A DNA stretch of 64,000 nucleotides from Allopontixanthobacter confluentis (GTDB lineage Bacteria > Pseudomonadota > Alphaproteobacteria > Sphingomonadales > Sphingomonadaceae). The stretch is taken from the NCBI RefSeq assembly GCF_009827615.1, contig NZ_WTYU01000001.1, forward strand, positions 1,323,001 to 1,387,000, written 5' to 3'. Every line of letters begins with the position of its first letter. The first letter of the stretch is position 1. The notes under the pieces were generated by a model, which was not told the origin of the DNA, searched no databases, and saw nothing but the letters and a program-made list of their open reading frames with translations. Positions 45,618 through 56,046 of this stretch are shown here, piece by piece. A program made the position numbers and the translations under genes.

Positions 45618-46412
45618 ATGGCCAGCGCGCCGCAGCCCACCCTGCCCCTGTTCTACAACGACCTTATGCCGCTCAACAGCCGCGATCACTCGACCTGGAA
45701 AACCAAGCCGATTGAAGCTGCCACCTGGCTGGTCAGCCAGCATGCCATTCCGCTGACGGTGGATGAATTCGTGCAGGCGCAGCGCGATTACCCGATCGTG
45801 TTCTCGTCAGGCGACAACCCCTTGCCGCTGGCGCTGATGGGCCTGAACGAAGGCGTAAACACATTTGTGGACGAGCAAGGCAAGGTCAATGAGCCTGTCT
45901 ATCTGCCTGCCTATATCCGCCGCTACCCGTTCATGCTGGCACGGCTGACGCAGGATGCCGAGGAATTGTCCCTGTGCTTTGACCCCACCACCGAATCGCT
46001 GGGCGAATTTGAAGATGGCACGCCGCTGTTCGATGCAGAAGGCAAGCCGTCTGAAGGCACCAATGAAATCCTGCAATTCTGCGAACGGTTTGAAGAAGCC
46101 GGCGTGCGGACCAAGGCCTTCATTGATGAACTTACCAAGCACGAGCTGCTGATGGACGGCGAAATCGCCATCTCGCAGACGGATAATCAGGAAAATCCGT
46201 TTGTGTATCGCGGCTTCCAGATGATCGATCAGGAAAAGCTGCGCGAAGTGCGCGGTGATGTTCTGCGCACCTGGAACCAGAATGGCCTGATGGCGCTGAT
46301 CCACGCGCATCTGTTCTCCCTCGACCTGATGCGCGCTATCTTTTCCCGTCAGGTGCAGCAGGGCAAGGGTCCGCAACTGGCTGCTCCGGCTGCTGCTGGA
46401 CCTGCTGCCTAA
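45618..46412 (+). CDS. SapC family protein
   Basis: 264 residues beginning APQPTLPLFYNDLMPLNSRDHSTWKTKP, followed by EFVQAQRDYPIVFSS and PAYIRRYPFMLA, which are the SapC family core. No signal or membrane segment is seen; the C-terminus is an Ala/Pro tail. The family takes its name from an S-layer-associated protein, but its role in sphingomonads is not established. A GGAGAG ribosome site is present. The 228-bp upstream gap contains no gene and one weak hairpin near 45580. Confidence 0.85.
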   Translation: MASAPQPTLPLFYNDLMPLNSRDHSTWKTKPIEAATWLVSQHAIPLTVDEFVQAQRDYPIVFSSGDNPLPLALMGLNEGVNTFVDEQGKVNEPVYLPAYIRRYPFMLARLTQDAEELSLCFDPTTESLGEFEDGTPLFDAEGKPSEGTNEILQFCERFEEAGVRTKAFIDELTKHELLMDGEIAISQTDNQENPFVYRGFQMIDQEKLREVRGDVLRTWNQNGLMALIHAHLFSLDLMRAIFSRQVQQGKGPQLAAPAAAGPAA

Positions 46413-46450
46413 CCGCGGCTGGCCAAAGACACGATAGACCGAGACTGGAT

Positions 46451-46606
46451 GGAGGCACGGCGGGCTTGAACTCGCCCGGCGTGCCTCCTATCTTGCAGAT
46501 GTTCGGCGGCGCCACCCTCATAGCCCGCCTGAACCGGTGCACTCAGGTGCACCACCTCCCTGAACCTTGGCCACCTCGCGCGGAAACGTGCGAGGTGGTT
46601 TTTTTT
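46451..46606 (+). ncRNA. candidate structured 3' UTR or small RNA after sapC
   Basis: Three successive hairpins with no coding potential: 46451-46488 (9-bp stem, one mismatch, 5-bp inner stem), 46536-46553 (GGTGCAC-TCAG-GTGCACC), and 46571-46598 (terminator). Between the second and third is ACCTCCCTGAACC, unpaired and complementary to a Shine-Dalgarno sequence, as in many trans-acting sRNAs. It could be a processed sapC 3' end or an independent sRNA; no promoter can be assigned by eye. Confidence 0.4.
46571..46606 (+). terminator. Rho-independent terminator of sapC / candidate sRNA
   Basis: CCACCTCGC-GCGGAAACGT-GCGAGGTGG is a 9-bp perfect stem directly followed by eight T residues. The oriented T run shows it serves the plus strand. 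Confidence 0.93.
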
Positions 46607-46651
46607 GATATTTTTGCGTTGGGCGTGGTGCAGGCCGGCACGAGTGTCGTC

Positions 46652-47599
46652 CTATTCGGCAGCCATCGGCAGACTGCCTTCGCGGCCCAGCGATGCGGTA
46701 TATTCGCCCAATTCACGCACCAGCCCCGATAGCAGCCGAATAATCGCATTCATTCTGGCGGTGGGTTCGGCCAGATGCCTGTCCAGATAGGCAGTGCGGC
46801 AAATCTCAAGCTGGATTGCGTGAATGCCCCGTGCAGGGAAACCATGCCGGTCCAGCACATAGCCGCCCGCATAGGGCCGGTTATGCGCTGAGGGGCGTTC
46901 ATGGCGCGCCAGATAGGAAAATGCGCTGGCCACCAGAATACCATCGCTGGATGCTCCGAACCTGTCACCCAGCACAAATTCTGCGGGCAGATCCCCTTCA
47001 TGGCGGGGTTTCAACGGCGGCATGGAATGCAGATCCAGAAGCAGCACCGCACCCCATTTGTCGCGCAGCGATTCCAGCGCTTGCGCCAATGCGCGGTGGT
47101 AGGGCCGGTGGACAGTGTCAATCCGGTCCTGCAATTGCTCCTTGCTGATCTGGCCTTTCCAGATTTCCCCCAATCTGGGCAACCGGCGCGGGATCAGGCC
47201 CAGCCCGCTGCGTGACCGGCGATTGCCAGAATTGCGCACCTGATCGCCGGGTAGACCATCGCGGATCATTTCCCAATCCACATCATCGCTATGACGGTTA
47301 AGGTCTATCATCGCACGCGGCGCCTGCGCCACCAGCAGCCCCGCACCTGTCTGGGCGGCGACTTGTGCCGCAATCCGGTCAACGTAGCGGTCTTCCAGCC
47401 GGAGGACCGAATATTCCGGATCGCGCATCGCTTCCAGCACGCAATCGGGATAATCGCGCCCTGCATGGGGCGCCGCAATCAGCACCGGAATCGACTGGTC
47501 CGAAGGTGTCTGCAATATAAACGCAGGGTTGGATGTGCCGGGAATCACGCCACCGCGCAAAATGCGGGTATCGTTGGAATTGCGCGGGCCACCGTTCAT
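46652..47599 (-). CDS. N-formylglutamate amidohydrolase
   Basis: 315 residues. Recognised by VLIAAPHAGRDYPDCV at the N-terminus, RLEDRYVDRIAAQ, APRAMIDLNRHSDDVDW, and LLLDLHSMPPL, with zinc-binding His/Asp/Glu residues, and EICRTAYLD at the end. The family removes the formyl group from N-formylglutamate in histidine breakdown, but no hut genes are adjacent, so the in vivo substrate may differ. The ATG at 47599 was chosen; a TTG at 47647 would add 16 residues. It converges with sapC. Confidence 0.85.
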   Translation of the reverse strand: MNGGPRNSNDTRILRGGVIPGTSNPAFILQTPSDQSIPVLIAAPHAGRDYPDCVLEAMRDPEYSVLRLEDRYVDRIAAQVAAQTGAGLLVAQAPRAMIDLNRHSDDVDWEMIRDGLPGDQVRNSGNRRSRSGLGLIPRRLPRLGEIWKGQISKEQLQDRIDTVHRPYHRALAQALESLRDKWGAVLLLDLHSMPPLKPRHEGDLPAEFVLGDRFGASSDGILVASAFSYLARHERPSAHNRPYAGGYVLDRHGFPARGIHAIQLEICRTAYLDRHLAEPTARMNAIIRLLSGLVRELGEYTASLGREGSLPMAAE

Positions 47600-47721
47600 T
47601 CCGGAATGCTGAACGGTATCGCCGGCTTTGTCAAAGCACACGGCCAAGGCACAGCTTCAGGGCCGAACAAAACGCCTCGCTGACAAAGATTTCTTAAGCG
47701 AACTGCGCTACAGGGTTTGCC

Positions 47722-48111
47722 ATGAACCAGTCACACACCCATCGAATCCTTCTGGCAGAGGATGAAGAAGCGATGCGCAGCTATCTTGCGCGCGCGCTTG
47801 AAAATGCCGGCTATGACGTTGTCGCAGTTGATCGGGGGACAGCAGCCATCCCATATCTGGAAACAGAACATTTCGATCTGCTGCTGTCAGACATCGTGAT
47901 GCCCGAAATGGATGGTATCGAACTTGCCCAGCGCTGCAACGAACTCAGCCCCCATACAAAAGTGATGTTCATCACCGGGTTCGCGGCAGTCACGCTGAAG
48001 GCCAGCCGCGAACAACCCCAAGCCAAGGTGCTGTCAAAACCGTTCCATCTGCGTGATCTGGTGATGGAAGTTGAACGGATTTTCGCCGATCAGGCCCAGG
48101 CATCGCTCTAA
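47722..48111 (+). CDS. cpdR: CpdR-type single-domain response regulator
   Basis: 129 residues, receiver only. Phospho-acceptor Asp in LLLSDIVMPEMDGIELAQRC, acidic pair LAEDEEAMRSYLARALENAGYDVVAVDRG, then MFITGFAAVTLKA and LSKPFHLRDLVMEVERIF. These segments closely resemble Caulobacter CpdR, which, when unphosphorylated, primes ClpXP to degrade cell-cycle substrates. It is phosphorylated via CckA-ChpT; a CckA-like kinase is encoded at the right edge of this window. Confidence 0.9.
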   Translation: MNQSHTHRILLAEDEEAMRSYLARALENAGYDVVAVDRGTAAIPYLETEHFDLLLSDIVMPEMDGIELAQRCNELSPHTKVMFITGFAAVTLKASREQPQAKVLSKPFHLRDLVMEVERIFADQAQASL

Positions 48112-48202
48112 TTCAGCCTGCAAATGGCCAACTTGCGCTTGCACCTGCCGAACTGTCCGGCTAGAGGGCGCGCCTGCTGTTACGGCAGAACATGAATAGA
48201 GT

Positions 48203-48277
48203 GGGCGTATAGCTCAGTGGTAGAGCACTGTGTTGACATCGCAGGGGCCGGGAGTTCAACTCTCTCTACGCCCACCA
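48203..48277 (+). tRNA. tRNA-Val (anticodon GAC)
   Basis: A 75-nt cloverleaf from GGGCGTA to TACGCCC-ACCA with a 7-bp acceptor stem, D-arm GCTCAGTGGTAGAGC, anticodon arm CTGTG-TTGACAT-CGCAG (anticodon GAC), and T-arm with TTCAACT. The 3' CCA is encoded. Confidence 0.96.
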
Positions 48278-48454
48278 TTCATGGTCTTTTCTCAAAATTT
48301 TCGGCAATCTGGTCATCGGTGACGTTGCGCGTTTTCGGCCCGCGCGCCGGCCTGTGCCGCCCATGCTGCCGGGCTGACATGCAAGCGCCACCTTGCACAT
48401 GGGCTTCCACCTGCTAAAGCCCGCGCAACTTAAAATTCGAAAAACAGGAAGACC

Positions 48455-49675
48455 ATGACGAAGATCAAGGTAGCAAACCCCGTCGTCGAACTCGACGGCG
48501 ACGAAATGACCCGGATTATCTGGCAGTGGATTCGCGAGCGGCTGATCCTGCCTTATCTCGATGTCGACCTGAAATATTACGATCTTTCCATCGAAAAGCG
48601 TGACGAGACAGATGATCAGATCACTGTCGATGCCGCCAATGCGATCAAAGAGCACGGTGTGGGCGTAAAATGCGCGACCATCACTCCTGACGAAGCGCGG
48701 GTCGAGGAATTCGGCCTTAAAAAAATGTGGCGTTCGCCCAATGGCACGATCCGCAATATTCTCGGCGGGGTGGTGTTCCGTGAACCGATCGTGATCGACA
48801 ATGTGCCGCGTCTGGTCCCCGGATGGACTGACCCAATCGTGATCGGCCGTCATGCGTTTGGCGACCAGTATCGCGCCACAGACACGCTCATCCCTGGCGC
48901 TGGCAAGCTGCGCCTGGTGTTCGAAGGGGCTGACGGCAAGAACATCGATCTCGACGTGTTCGAGTTTGAAAGCCCGGGCGTTGCCATGGCAATGTATAAT
49001 CTGGACGATTCGATCCGCGATTTTGCCCGTGCATCGATGAATTATGGTCTGGACCGCAAATGGCCAGTGTATCTCAGCACCAAGAACACGATCATGAAGG
49101 CCTATGATGGCCGCTTCAAGGATCTGTTCGACGAAGTGTTCGAAGCCGAATTTGCAGCCAAGTTCAAAGAAGCCGGCATCACCTACGAACATCGCCTGAT
49201 TGATGACATGGTGGCATCTGCTCTTAAATGGAACGGCAAGTTTGTCTGGGCCTGCAAGAACTATGACGGCGACGTGCAGTCGGACACAGTGGCACAGGGC
49301 TTCGGCTCGCTCGGCCTGATGACGTCCGTGCTGATGACGCCTGATGGCAAGACCGTTGAAGCGGAAGCTGCCCATGGCACCGTTACCCGCCATTACCGCC
49401 AGCACCAGCAGGGCAAGGCTACCAGCACCAACCCCATCGCTTCCATCTTCGCATGGACACGCGGCCTCATGTATCGCGGCAAATTCGACAACACGCCTGA
49501 TGTGGTCCGCTTTGCCGAAACGCTGGAACGCATCTGCATCGAAACGGTCGAAAAGGGCAATATGACCAAGGATCTGGCCCTGCTGATCGGTCCCAGCCAG
49601 AACTGGCTGACCACCGAGCAGTTCTTCGAAACGATTGTCACAAATCTCGAAACGGAAATGCAGAGCTGGGCCTGA
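48455..49675 (+). CDS. icd: NADP-dependent isocitrate dehydrogenase
   Basis: 406 residues, of the eukaryote-like homodimeric NADP type. [57 protein letters not shown] is the diagnostic start; [19 protein letters not shown] binds isocitrate (Ser-Asn-Arg). [21 protein letters not shown] holds metal ligands, and [35 protein letters not shown] is the NADP-binding signature. A strong AGGAAG site lies upstream, 177 bp after the tRNA. Confidence 0.97.
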   Translation: MTKIKVANPVVELDGDEMTRIIWQWIRERLILPYLDVDLKYYDLSIEKRDETDDQITVDAANAIKEHGVGVKCATITPDEARVEEFGLKKMWRSPNGTIRNILGGVVFREPIVIDNVPRLVPGWTDPIVIGRHAFGDQYRATDTLIPGAGKLRLVFEGADGKNIDLDVFEFESPGVAMAMYNLDDSIRDFARASMNYGLDRKWPVYLSTKNTIMKAYDGRFKDLFDEVFEAEFAAKFKEAGITYEHRLIDDMVASALKWNGKFVWACKNYDGDVQSDTVAQGFGSLGLMTSVLMTPDGKTVEAEAAHGTVTRHYRQHQQGKATSTNPIASIFAWTRGLMYRGKFDNTPDVVRFAETLERICIETVEKGNMTKDLALLIGPSQNWLTTEQFFETIVTNLETEMQSWA

Positions 49676-49819
49676 CCCGTTCCTGATCATCAGGTGCCAG
49701 GGCGGCTGATCCCACGCTAATTCCATCTGGATTGCGCCCTGGCCCGATGGTCCTGCCCCGCAAGCACCACACCATCGGCGACCAGTCCTGCTCGCCCCAT
49801 TTTACAAGCAGGAGCCTGT

Positions 49820-51457
49820 ATGAGCGCCCCCAAATCCAAAGCCCGCCTCGAAGTCCGCCAGGCGCGTCCGGCAGATGTGCGCGCCATCGCGGACCTTGTC
49901 CGCCGCGCCTATGCCGATCTGCCAGCCTATACCCACGGTGAAATTCGCGGCCAGATCAACAATTATCCGGAAGGATGCTTTGTCGCCAAGCTGGATGGCA
50001 CGGTGGTGGGCTATTGCGCGTCGATGCGGCTAGATGAGCATGTCGCGCTGAAACCGCACAGCTGGGACGAAATTACCGGCAACGGGTTTGGCTCGCGCCA
50101 CGATCCCACAGGTGACTGGCTGTATGGCTACGAAATGTGTGTCGATCCCAAGGTGCGTGGAACACGGCTGGGCAGGCGCCTTTATGAAGAACGCCGCAGT
50201 CTGGCTGAACAGCTCGAGCTGTCAGGCATCGTCTTTGGCGGACGCATGCCGAACCTGTCGCGCAGCTGGCGCAAGGTAGAGAGCGCACAGGATTATCTCG
50301 ATCAGGTGCTGGACAACAAGATTCACGATCCCGTGCTGCGTTTTCAGCTGGCCAACGGGTTCGAACCCATCGGCATTCTTGAAAACTATCTGCCGGAAGA
50401 CAAGAAATCGAAGGGTTTTGCGGTCCACATGATGTGGCGCAACCCGTTTGTGGATACGGACAAGCCAAAGAAACATCGCTTGCCGCGCGGTGTCGAAAGC
50501 GTGCGTATCGCCACGTGCCAATTGCAGGCGCGGCAGGTTGCCGATTTTGACGAGTTCATGCGCCATGTCGAATATTTCGTCGATGTCGCAGCGGATTACG
50601 AAGCAGACTTCATCGTTTTTCCCGAATTGTTCACGCTGATGCTGCTGTCCTTCGAGGAACGCGAACTTACCCCGATGGAAGCGATCGAAACGCTTTCCAA
50701 CTATACCCCGCGCATTCGTCAGGGCCTGTCGGACATGGCGCTGAAATATAACATCAACATCATCGGCGGCTCCCATCCGACCCGCCTCGATGATGGCGAT
50801 ATCCACAATATTGCCTATGTTTGCCTGCGTGACGGGTCGATCCACAGCCAGGAAAAAATCCACCCCACGCCCAATGAAGCCTATTGGTGGAACATCAAGG
50901 GCGGCGATACGATTGACGCCATCCCGACCGATTGCGGCCCGATTGGCGTGCTGATCTGCTATGATAGCGAATTCCCCGAACTTGCCCGCCGACTGGTGGA
51001 TGAAGGTGCGCGGATCATCTTCATCCCGTTCTGCACAGACAGCCGCCAGGGTTATATGCGCGTACGCTACTGCGCGCAGGCCCGCGCCATCGAAAATCAG
51101 TGCTTTACTGTGATGAGCGGCAATGTCGGTAATTTGCCCAATGTGGCGAATATGGACATTCAATATGCCCAGAGCTGTATTCTGACCCCTTGCGATTTCC
51201 CCTTTGCGCGTGACGGCATTGCAGCCGAAGCCAGTGAAAATGTCGAAACACTGACCATCAGTGACGTGAATCTCGCGGATCTGAGCTGGGCCCGTGCAGA
51301 AGGCACGGTGCAGAATCTGGCTGACCGCAGGTTCGATCTTTACCGCATCGTGTGGGATAAACGCGTGGGATCCCTGCCGCAGCACACACGGATTGGCGAA
51401 GACAGGGACACTGGCATCACCAAGCCAACCGGCAGACATTCGCCCGGCGGCGGTTAA
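49820..51457 (+). CDS. GNAT acetyltransferase fused to a carbon-nitrogen hydrolase
   Basis: A 545-residue two-domain protein. Residues about 10-210 are a GNAT fold (VRQARPADVRAIADLVRRAY; the acetyl-CoA loop VDPKVRGTRLGRRLYEERR). Residues about 227-520 are nitrilase-like, with the triad Glu269 (FPELFT), Lys346 (EKIHPTPNE) and Cys380 (LICYDSEFPE). Fusions of this form are a named nitrilase branch with unknown chemistry; the two domains suggest paired acylation and amide hydrolysis. A good AGGAG site precedes it. Confidence 0.92.
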   Translation: MSAPKSKARLEVRQARPADVRAIADLVRRAYADLPAYTHGEIRGQINNYPEGCFVAKLDGTVVGYCASMRLDEHVALKPHSWDEITGNGFGSRHDPTGDWLYGYEMCVDPKVRGTRLGRRLYEERRSLAEQLELSGIVFGGRMPNLSRSWRKVESAQDYLDQVLDNKIHDPVLRFQLANGFEPIGILENYLPEDKKSKGFAVHMMWRNPFVDTDKPKKHRLPRGVESVRIATCQLQARQVADFDEFMRHVEYFVDVAADYEADFIVFPELFTLMLLSFEERELTPMEAIETLSNYTPRIRQGLSDMALKYNINIIGGSHPTRLDDGDIHNIAYVCLRDGSIHSQEKIHPTPNEAYWWNIKGGDTIDAIPTDCGPIGVLICYDSEFPELARRLVDEGARIIFIPFCTDSRQGYMRVRYCAQARAIENQCFTVMSGNVGNLPNVANMDIQYAQSCILTPCDFPFARDGIAAEASENVETLTISDVNLADLSWARAEGTVQNLADRRFDLYRIVWDKRVGSLPQHTRIGEDRDTGITKPTGRHSPGGG

Positions 51458-51497
51458 GCGGGTGACAACTGCGCCAGCCCTGCCATAGAGTGCGAAT

Positions 51498-53255
51498 ATG
51501 GCTGGCGAACTCTCCTCTCCGTTTTTATCTGATGCGCTGGTAATTCTGGGCGCAGCCGGGATCGTGATTCCGGTGTTTACCCGGTTCAGGATTACCCCGG
51601 TGATCGGCTTTATCCTGATCGGCCTTGCGGTCGGCCCCTTCGGGCTGGGCAAGCTGGTGTATCAGTATGGCTGGCTTGAACATGTAACCATCACCGACCC
51701 CGAAGCGCTGGACCCATTTGCCGAATTCGGGATCATCCTGCTGCTGTTTACCATCGGGCTGGAATTGTCGTTCAAGCGATTATGGACGATGCGCCGGATG
51801 GTGTTTGGCCTGGGCGCGCTGGAACTGCTGATTATTGGCGGAATGCTGGCCATATTCCTGTCCATGATGGGCCAGTACTGGACTGGCGCTCTGGGCCTTG
51901 GCCTGGCTCTGGCGCTGTCATCGACTGCTATCGTTCTGCCAATCGCGGGCACCACCAGCCCCGTTGGCCGCGCCGCGCTGTCGATGTTGCTGTTTGAAGA
52001 TATTGCCATTGTTCCCATCATCTTCATGCTTGGCGCCATGGCCCCCTATGCCCAAAGCGATGGCTGGGAAGGGCTGTTCGATACATTGTGGCTGGGCGCG
52101 CTGGTGGTCATTGCGCTGCTGGTGCTGGGCCGCCTCGCGCTGCCGCGTCTGTTTGCGCAAGCCGCCCGCACGAAAAGCCCGGAACTGTTCCTCGCGGCCA
52201 GCCTGCTGGTCGTCATCGGCGCCAGCCTTGCCACATCAGCGGTTGGCCTTTCCCCCATCGTCGGCGCGCTTCTGGCAGGCTTGCTGATTGCAGAAACCGA
52301 ATATCACGGCGAAGTCGAAGCCATTATGGAGCCTTTCAAGGGCCTGGCGCTAGGTGTGTTCCTGATCACCGTGGGCATGAGCATCGACCTCACCACCATC
52401 TGGGCCAATCTGGGCCCGATCATGCTGGCCGTTGTGCTGGTTCTGACATTCAAGGCGCTGGTCACCGGCCTGTTGCTGCGTTTGATGGGGGCACGGCGCA
52501 GCACAGCAACCGAAACCGGCATATTGATGGCCAGCCCATCGGAAACCACTCTGATCGTTCTGGCCGCCGCAAGTTCGGCCCTGCTCATTCAGCCGGGAAC
52601 CGCGCAATTCTGGCAGATTGTCACCGCCATCGGCCTCACCATAACGCCAGTGCTGGCACGGCTTGGGCGGATCATCGCCCGCCGGGTGGAGCCTGCACCA
52701 GAACTGGCAGAGGAAGACCGCGGCACCCCGCGCGTCATCATCATCGGCGCAGGTCGGGTTGGCCGCCTTGTCGCTCAAATGCTGACGACGCACGGCAAAC
52801 CCTATGTGGCCATCGATTCCGATGCCGACCTGATCGAGGTCGCAAAACGCAAGGGTTACCGCGCAACCTTTGGCGATGCGGCGCGCGGCGATGCGCTTGT
52901 CCGCCTCGGCGTGGATCATGCGCTGGCAGTTATCCTGACCATGGATGAACCGATTCTGGCCCAGCGCCTGACGGCCAAATTGCGCAAGGCCTACCCCGAT
53001 TTGCCCATCATCGCCCGCGCGCGCGATACTGTCCACGCCGCCGAACTCTATCGCAGCGGCGCGAGCCATGCCGTGCCCGAAACTTTGGAAAGCTCGCTGC
53101 AATTGTCAGAAGCCGTGCTGGTGGACATTGGCGTAGCAATGGGGCCGGTCATTGCATCGATCCACGAAAAGCGTGACGAATTTCGAATCCGCATCCAGAA
53201 GGATGCTGGGCTCGATCAAAAGCCGAAATTACGCACGAGCAACGTCGGCAGTTAA
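51498..53255 (+). CDS. Kef-type cation:proton antiporter with TrkA-N domain
   Basis: 585 residues. About residues 1-395 form the membrane exchanger of the CPA2 family, including FAEFGIILLLFTIGLELSFKRLW and LALSSTAIVLPI. From about 405 is a Rossmann RCK/TrkA-N domain (VIIIGAGRVGRLVAQML, with the acidic AIDSDADL). Such proteins release potassium in electrophile or pH stress under nucleotide or glutathione control. No KefF/KefG-type ancillary gene is adjacent; the ion specificity is not determined. Confidence 0.9.
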   Translation: MAGELSSPFLSDALVILGAAGIVIPVFTRFRITPVIGFILIGLAVGPFGLGKLVYQYGWLEHVTITDPEALDPFAEFGIILLLFTIGLELSFKRLWTMRRMVFGLGALELLIIGGMLAIFLSMMGQYWTGALGLGLALALSSTAIVLPIAGTTSPVGRAALSMLLFEDIAIVPIIFMLGAMAPYAQSDGWEGLFDTLWLGALVVIALLVLGRLALPRLFAQAARTKSPELFLAASLLVVIGASLATSAVGLSPIVGALLAGLLIAETEYHGEVEAIMEPFKGLALGVFLITVGMSIDLTTIWANLGPIMLAVVLVLTFKALVTGLLLRLMGARRSTATETGILMASPSETTLIVLAAASSALLIQPGTAQFWQIVTAIGLTITPVLARLGRIIARRVEPAPELAEEDRGTPRVIIIGAGRVGRLVAQMLTTHGKPYVAIDSDADLIEVAKRKGYRATFGDAARGDALVRLGVDHALAVILTMDEPILAQRLTAKLRKAYPDLPIIARARDTVHAAELYRSGASHAVPETLESSLQLSEAVLVDIGVAMGPVIASIHEKRDEFRIRIQKDAGLDQKPKLRTSNVGS

Positions 53256-53394
53256 GGTCCTGAAGGGGTCTCAAGCTCGCCGCTTGATCCTCCGGTAAAG
53301 GCATCATCACCCTTGGCGCAGCAAGCTGGCTTATAGCTGACGCAGCAGCCGCCACCGTCAAGGCCATGCAGGCGGGGCGGCGGCTGCGGGCTAT

Positions 53395-56046
53395 TTATCC
53401 GCCGATGGCCGCGCGTACTGCCTCAATCGCGGCCTGACCCTGGCTTGCATCCGGACCGCCGCCCTGCGCCATATCGGCCCTGCCGCCGCCGCCCTTGCCG
53501 CCGAGCGTTTCGACGCCGAGCTTCACCAGTTCCACGGCATCGAAACGGCTGACCAGATCATCGGTGACGGCCACGGCGATTGCCGCGCGCCCGTCATTGA
53601 TGGCGACTGCAGCGGCAATGCCTGAACCCATGCGGTTCTTGGCTTCATCCAGCAATGGACGCAGTTCCTTGGGGTTCAACCCGTCAAGCACCTGACCTGA
53701 AAATTTGATACCACTTACATCTTCATCCTGCGGTCCTGCGGCATGGCCGCCACCGCCCAGCGCAAGTTGCTTTCTGGCTTCGGCAAGTTCCTTTTCCAGC
53801 GATTTGCGTTCATCCATCAGCGAGTTGACACGCGCCGGCACATCGTCAGGCGCGGTCTTCATCGATGCAGCGATGGCTTTCAGCGCGTCTTCGCGGGATA
53901 CCAGCCATTGGCGCGCCGCTTCCCCGGTCAACGCTTCGATCCGCCGCACGCCAGAGGAAACAGCACTTTCAGAGATGATCCGCAGCAGCGCGATATCGCC
54001 GGTCGCGTTCACATGCGTGCCGCCGCATAATTCGACCGAGAAATTGCGCCCACCATCATCGGACCGGCCCATGGACAGGACACGCACTTCATCGCCGTAT
54101 TTTTCGCCAAACAAGGCCATCGCGCCAGCTTCGATTGCATCATCCGGGCTCATCAGCCGGGTCGATACAGTCTCGTTGGCACGAATTTCCTCATTCACAT
54201 CGCGTTCGATTGCCGCCAGATCATCTTCCGTCAGCGGCTTGGGGTGCGAAAAGTCGAACCGAAGCCGGTCTTCTGCAACCAAGGACCCTTTCTGCGTAAC
54301 ATGGCCGCCCAGCCTGCGCCGCAGCGCGGAATGCAACAGGTGGGTGGCCGAATGGTTCGCGCGGATACGGTCACGGCGGCCGACATCCACATCAAGATGG
54401 ACTGTATCGCCCACGCTGATTGAACCGGATTTCACAGTGGCATTATGGACGTGCAGCCGGCCCAGCGGCTTGGATGTATCGGTCACGTCAATCTGCAAGC
54501 CTTCAGGCGTGCTGATCGTGCCAACATCACCCGCCTGACCGCCACTTTCGCCATAAAACGGCGTCTGATTGGTCAGCACCAGGACAACATCACCGGCATT
54601 GGCCCGCTCGATTTCGGCACCATCTTTCAGCAAGGCGACAACCCGGCCCTCGCCGCTGGTCGACGTATATCCGGTAAATTCGCTGGCGCCCTCGCGCTCT
54701 GCAATGTCGAACCAGATTTCGCCCGATGCCGCTTCGCCGGAACCTTTCCATGCTGCGCGGGCAGCAGCTTTCTGCCGGTTCATTGCTTCATCAAAGCCCG
54801 CCCGGTCGACGCCAATGCTGCGTGCGCGAAGGGCATCTTCGGTCAGATCATAGGGGAAGCCGAATGTGTCGTAGAGCTTGAATGCGGTTTCACCGTCAAG
54901 CTGGTCGCCCGATGTCATATTGCCAGTCGCATCGTCAAGCAGGCGCAAGCCCTTGTCCAGCGTTTGGCGGAAACGGGTTTCCTCGCGCTCCAGAACTTCT
55001 TCGATCAGGGCCTGTCCGCGCAGCAATTCGGGATAGGCCTGGCCCATCTCGCCGACCAGTGCTGGCACCAGACGGTGCATCAACGGCTCGCTCGCCCCCA
55101 GAAGATGGGCGTGGCGCATGGCGCGGCGCATGATCCGGCGCAGAACATATCCGCGGCCCTCATTCGATGGCAGAACGCCATCAGCCAGCAGGAAACTGGT
55201 GGACCGCAAATGGTCTGCAATAACTCGGTGGCTGGCGCGGTTGTCCCCTTCTGCAGCAACGCCTGTCAGCGATTCCGAAGCGGAAATCAGCGTTCTGAAA
55301 GTGTCCGTATCGTAATTATCGTGCACGCCCTGCATCACCGCGGCAATACGCTCCAGCCCCATTCCGGTATCGATGGATGGTTTTGGCAGTGGTGTCCGCT
55401 CACCGCTGGCGTCCTGCTGGAACTGCATGAAAACGAGGTTCCAGATCTCGATGAAACGGTCCCCGTCTTCATCTGGCGATCCTGGCGGGCCACCGGGAAT
55501 ATGGTCCCCGTGGTCGTAGAATATTTCACTGCACGGGCCGCACGGGCCGGTATCGCCCATCGACCAGAAATTGTCATTGGTAGCGATGCGAATGATGCGT
55601 TCTTCCGGCAGCCCAGCGATTTTCCGCCACAGATCGAACGCTTCGTCATCGGTGTGATAAACCGTGGCGGTCAGCTTGTCGGCCGGCAAACCCCATTCTT
55701 TTGTCAGCAGGTGCCATGCGTGACTGATGGCTTCTTCCTTGAAATAATCGCCAAAGGAAAAGTTGCCCAGCATTTCGAAAAACGTGTGGTGGCGCGCAGT
55801 ATAGCCGACATTATCGAGGTCATTATGCTTGCCCCCGGCGCGCACGCATTTCTGCGAACTGGTGGAGCGCGGTGCTGGCGCTGCTTCCAGTCCGGTAAAG
55901 ATGTTCTTGAAGGGAACCATGCCTGCATTGACGAACATCAATGTCGGGTCATTGTAAGGCACCAGCGGCGCGCTTGGCACCGGAGCATGGCCCTGGCTGG
56001 CGAAATATTCCAGAAACGAACGGCGAATGTCATTGGTCGAAGTCAT
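53395..56046 (-). CDS. alaS: alanyl-tRNA synthetase
   Basis: 883 residues, class II synthetase. Start [30 protein letters not shown]; aminoacylation core with [11 protein letters not shown]. The editing domain zinc site HSATH (in [12 protein letters not shown]) and [11 protein letters not shown] is visible, and a C-terminal coiled coil/C-Ala domain is rich in Gly ([16 protein letters not shown]). I chose the ATG at 56046; the frame stays open to 56082. It converges with the Kef-type gene. Confidence 0.96.
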   Translation of the reverse strand: MTSTNDIRRSFLEYFASQGHAPVPSAPLVPYNDPTLMFVNAGMVPFKNIFTGLEAAPAPRSTSSQKCVRAGGKHNDLDNVGYTARHHTFFEMLGNFSFGDYFKEEAISHAWHLLTKEWGLPADKLTATVYHTDDEAFDLWRKIAGLPEERIIRIATNDNFWSMGDTGPCGPCSEIFYDHGDHIPGGPPGSPDEDGDRFIEIWNLVFMQFQQDASGERTPLPKPSIDTGMGLERIAAVMQGVHDNYDTDTFRTLISASESLTGVAAEGDNRASHRVIADHLRSTSFLLADGVLPSNEGRGYVLRRIMRRAMRHAHLLGASEPLMHRLVPALVGEMGQAYPELLRGQALIEEVLEREETRFRQTLDKGLRLLDDATGNMTSGDQLDGETAFKLYDTFGFPYDLTEDALRARSIGVDRAGFDEAMNRQKAAARAAWKGSGEAASGEIWFDIAEREGASEFTGYTSTSGEGRVVALLKDGAEIERANAGDVVLVLTNQTPFYGESGGQAGDVGTISTPEGLQIDVTDTSKPLGRLHVHNATVKSGSISVGDTVHLDVDVGRRDRIRANHSATHLLHSALRRRLGGHVTQKGSLVAEDRLRFDFSHPKPLTEDDLAAIERDVNEEIRANETVSTRLMSPDDAIEAGAMALFGEKYGDEVRVLSMGRSDDGGRNFSVELCGGTHVNATGDIALLRIISESAVSSGVRRIEALTGEAARQWLVSREDALKAIAASMKTAPDDVPARVNSLMDERKSLEKELAEARKQLALGGGGHAAGPQDEDVSGIKFSGQVLDGLNPKELRPLLDEAKNRMGSGIAAAVAINDGRAAIAVAVTDDLVSRFDAVELVKLGVETLGGKGGGGRADMAQGGGPDASQGQAAIEAVRAAIGG

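Noticed and set aside
46451-46488. tRNA-like or SRP RNA-like element
   Set aside because: The stem and loop superficially recall a tRNA acceptor plus T-arm on the minus strand, but T-arm pairing fails, and the GGAAGGAAGCAGCC-type SRP loop is absent.
48266-49726. Long open frame antisense to icd (486 codons)
   Set aside because: It lies opposite a strongly conserved gene, has a His/Ala/Arg-rich mirror composition and no recognisable motif; it arises from GC-biased codon use.
49704-49752. Terminator after icd
   Set aside because: GCCAGGGCG and CGCCCTGGC pair, but the loop is about 30 nt and no T run follows, so evidence is insufficient.
53256-53394. Terminator between the Kef-type gene and alaS
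   Set aside because: There is a 9-bp inverted repeat GCAGCCGCC/GGCGGCTGC with a long loop, but no T run on either strand, so it was not called.
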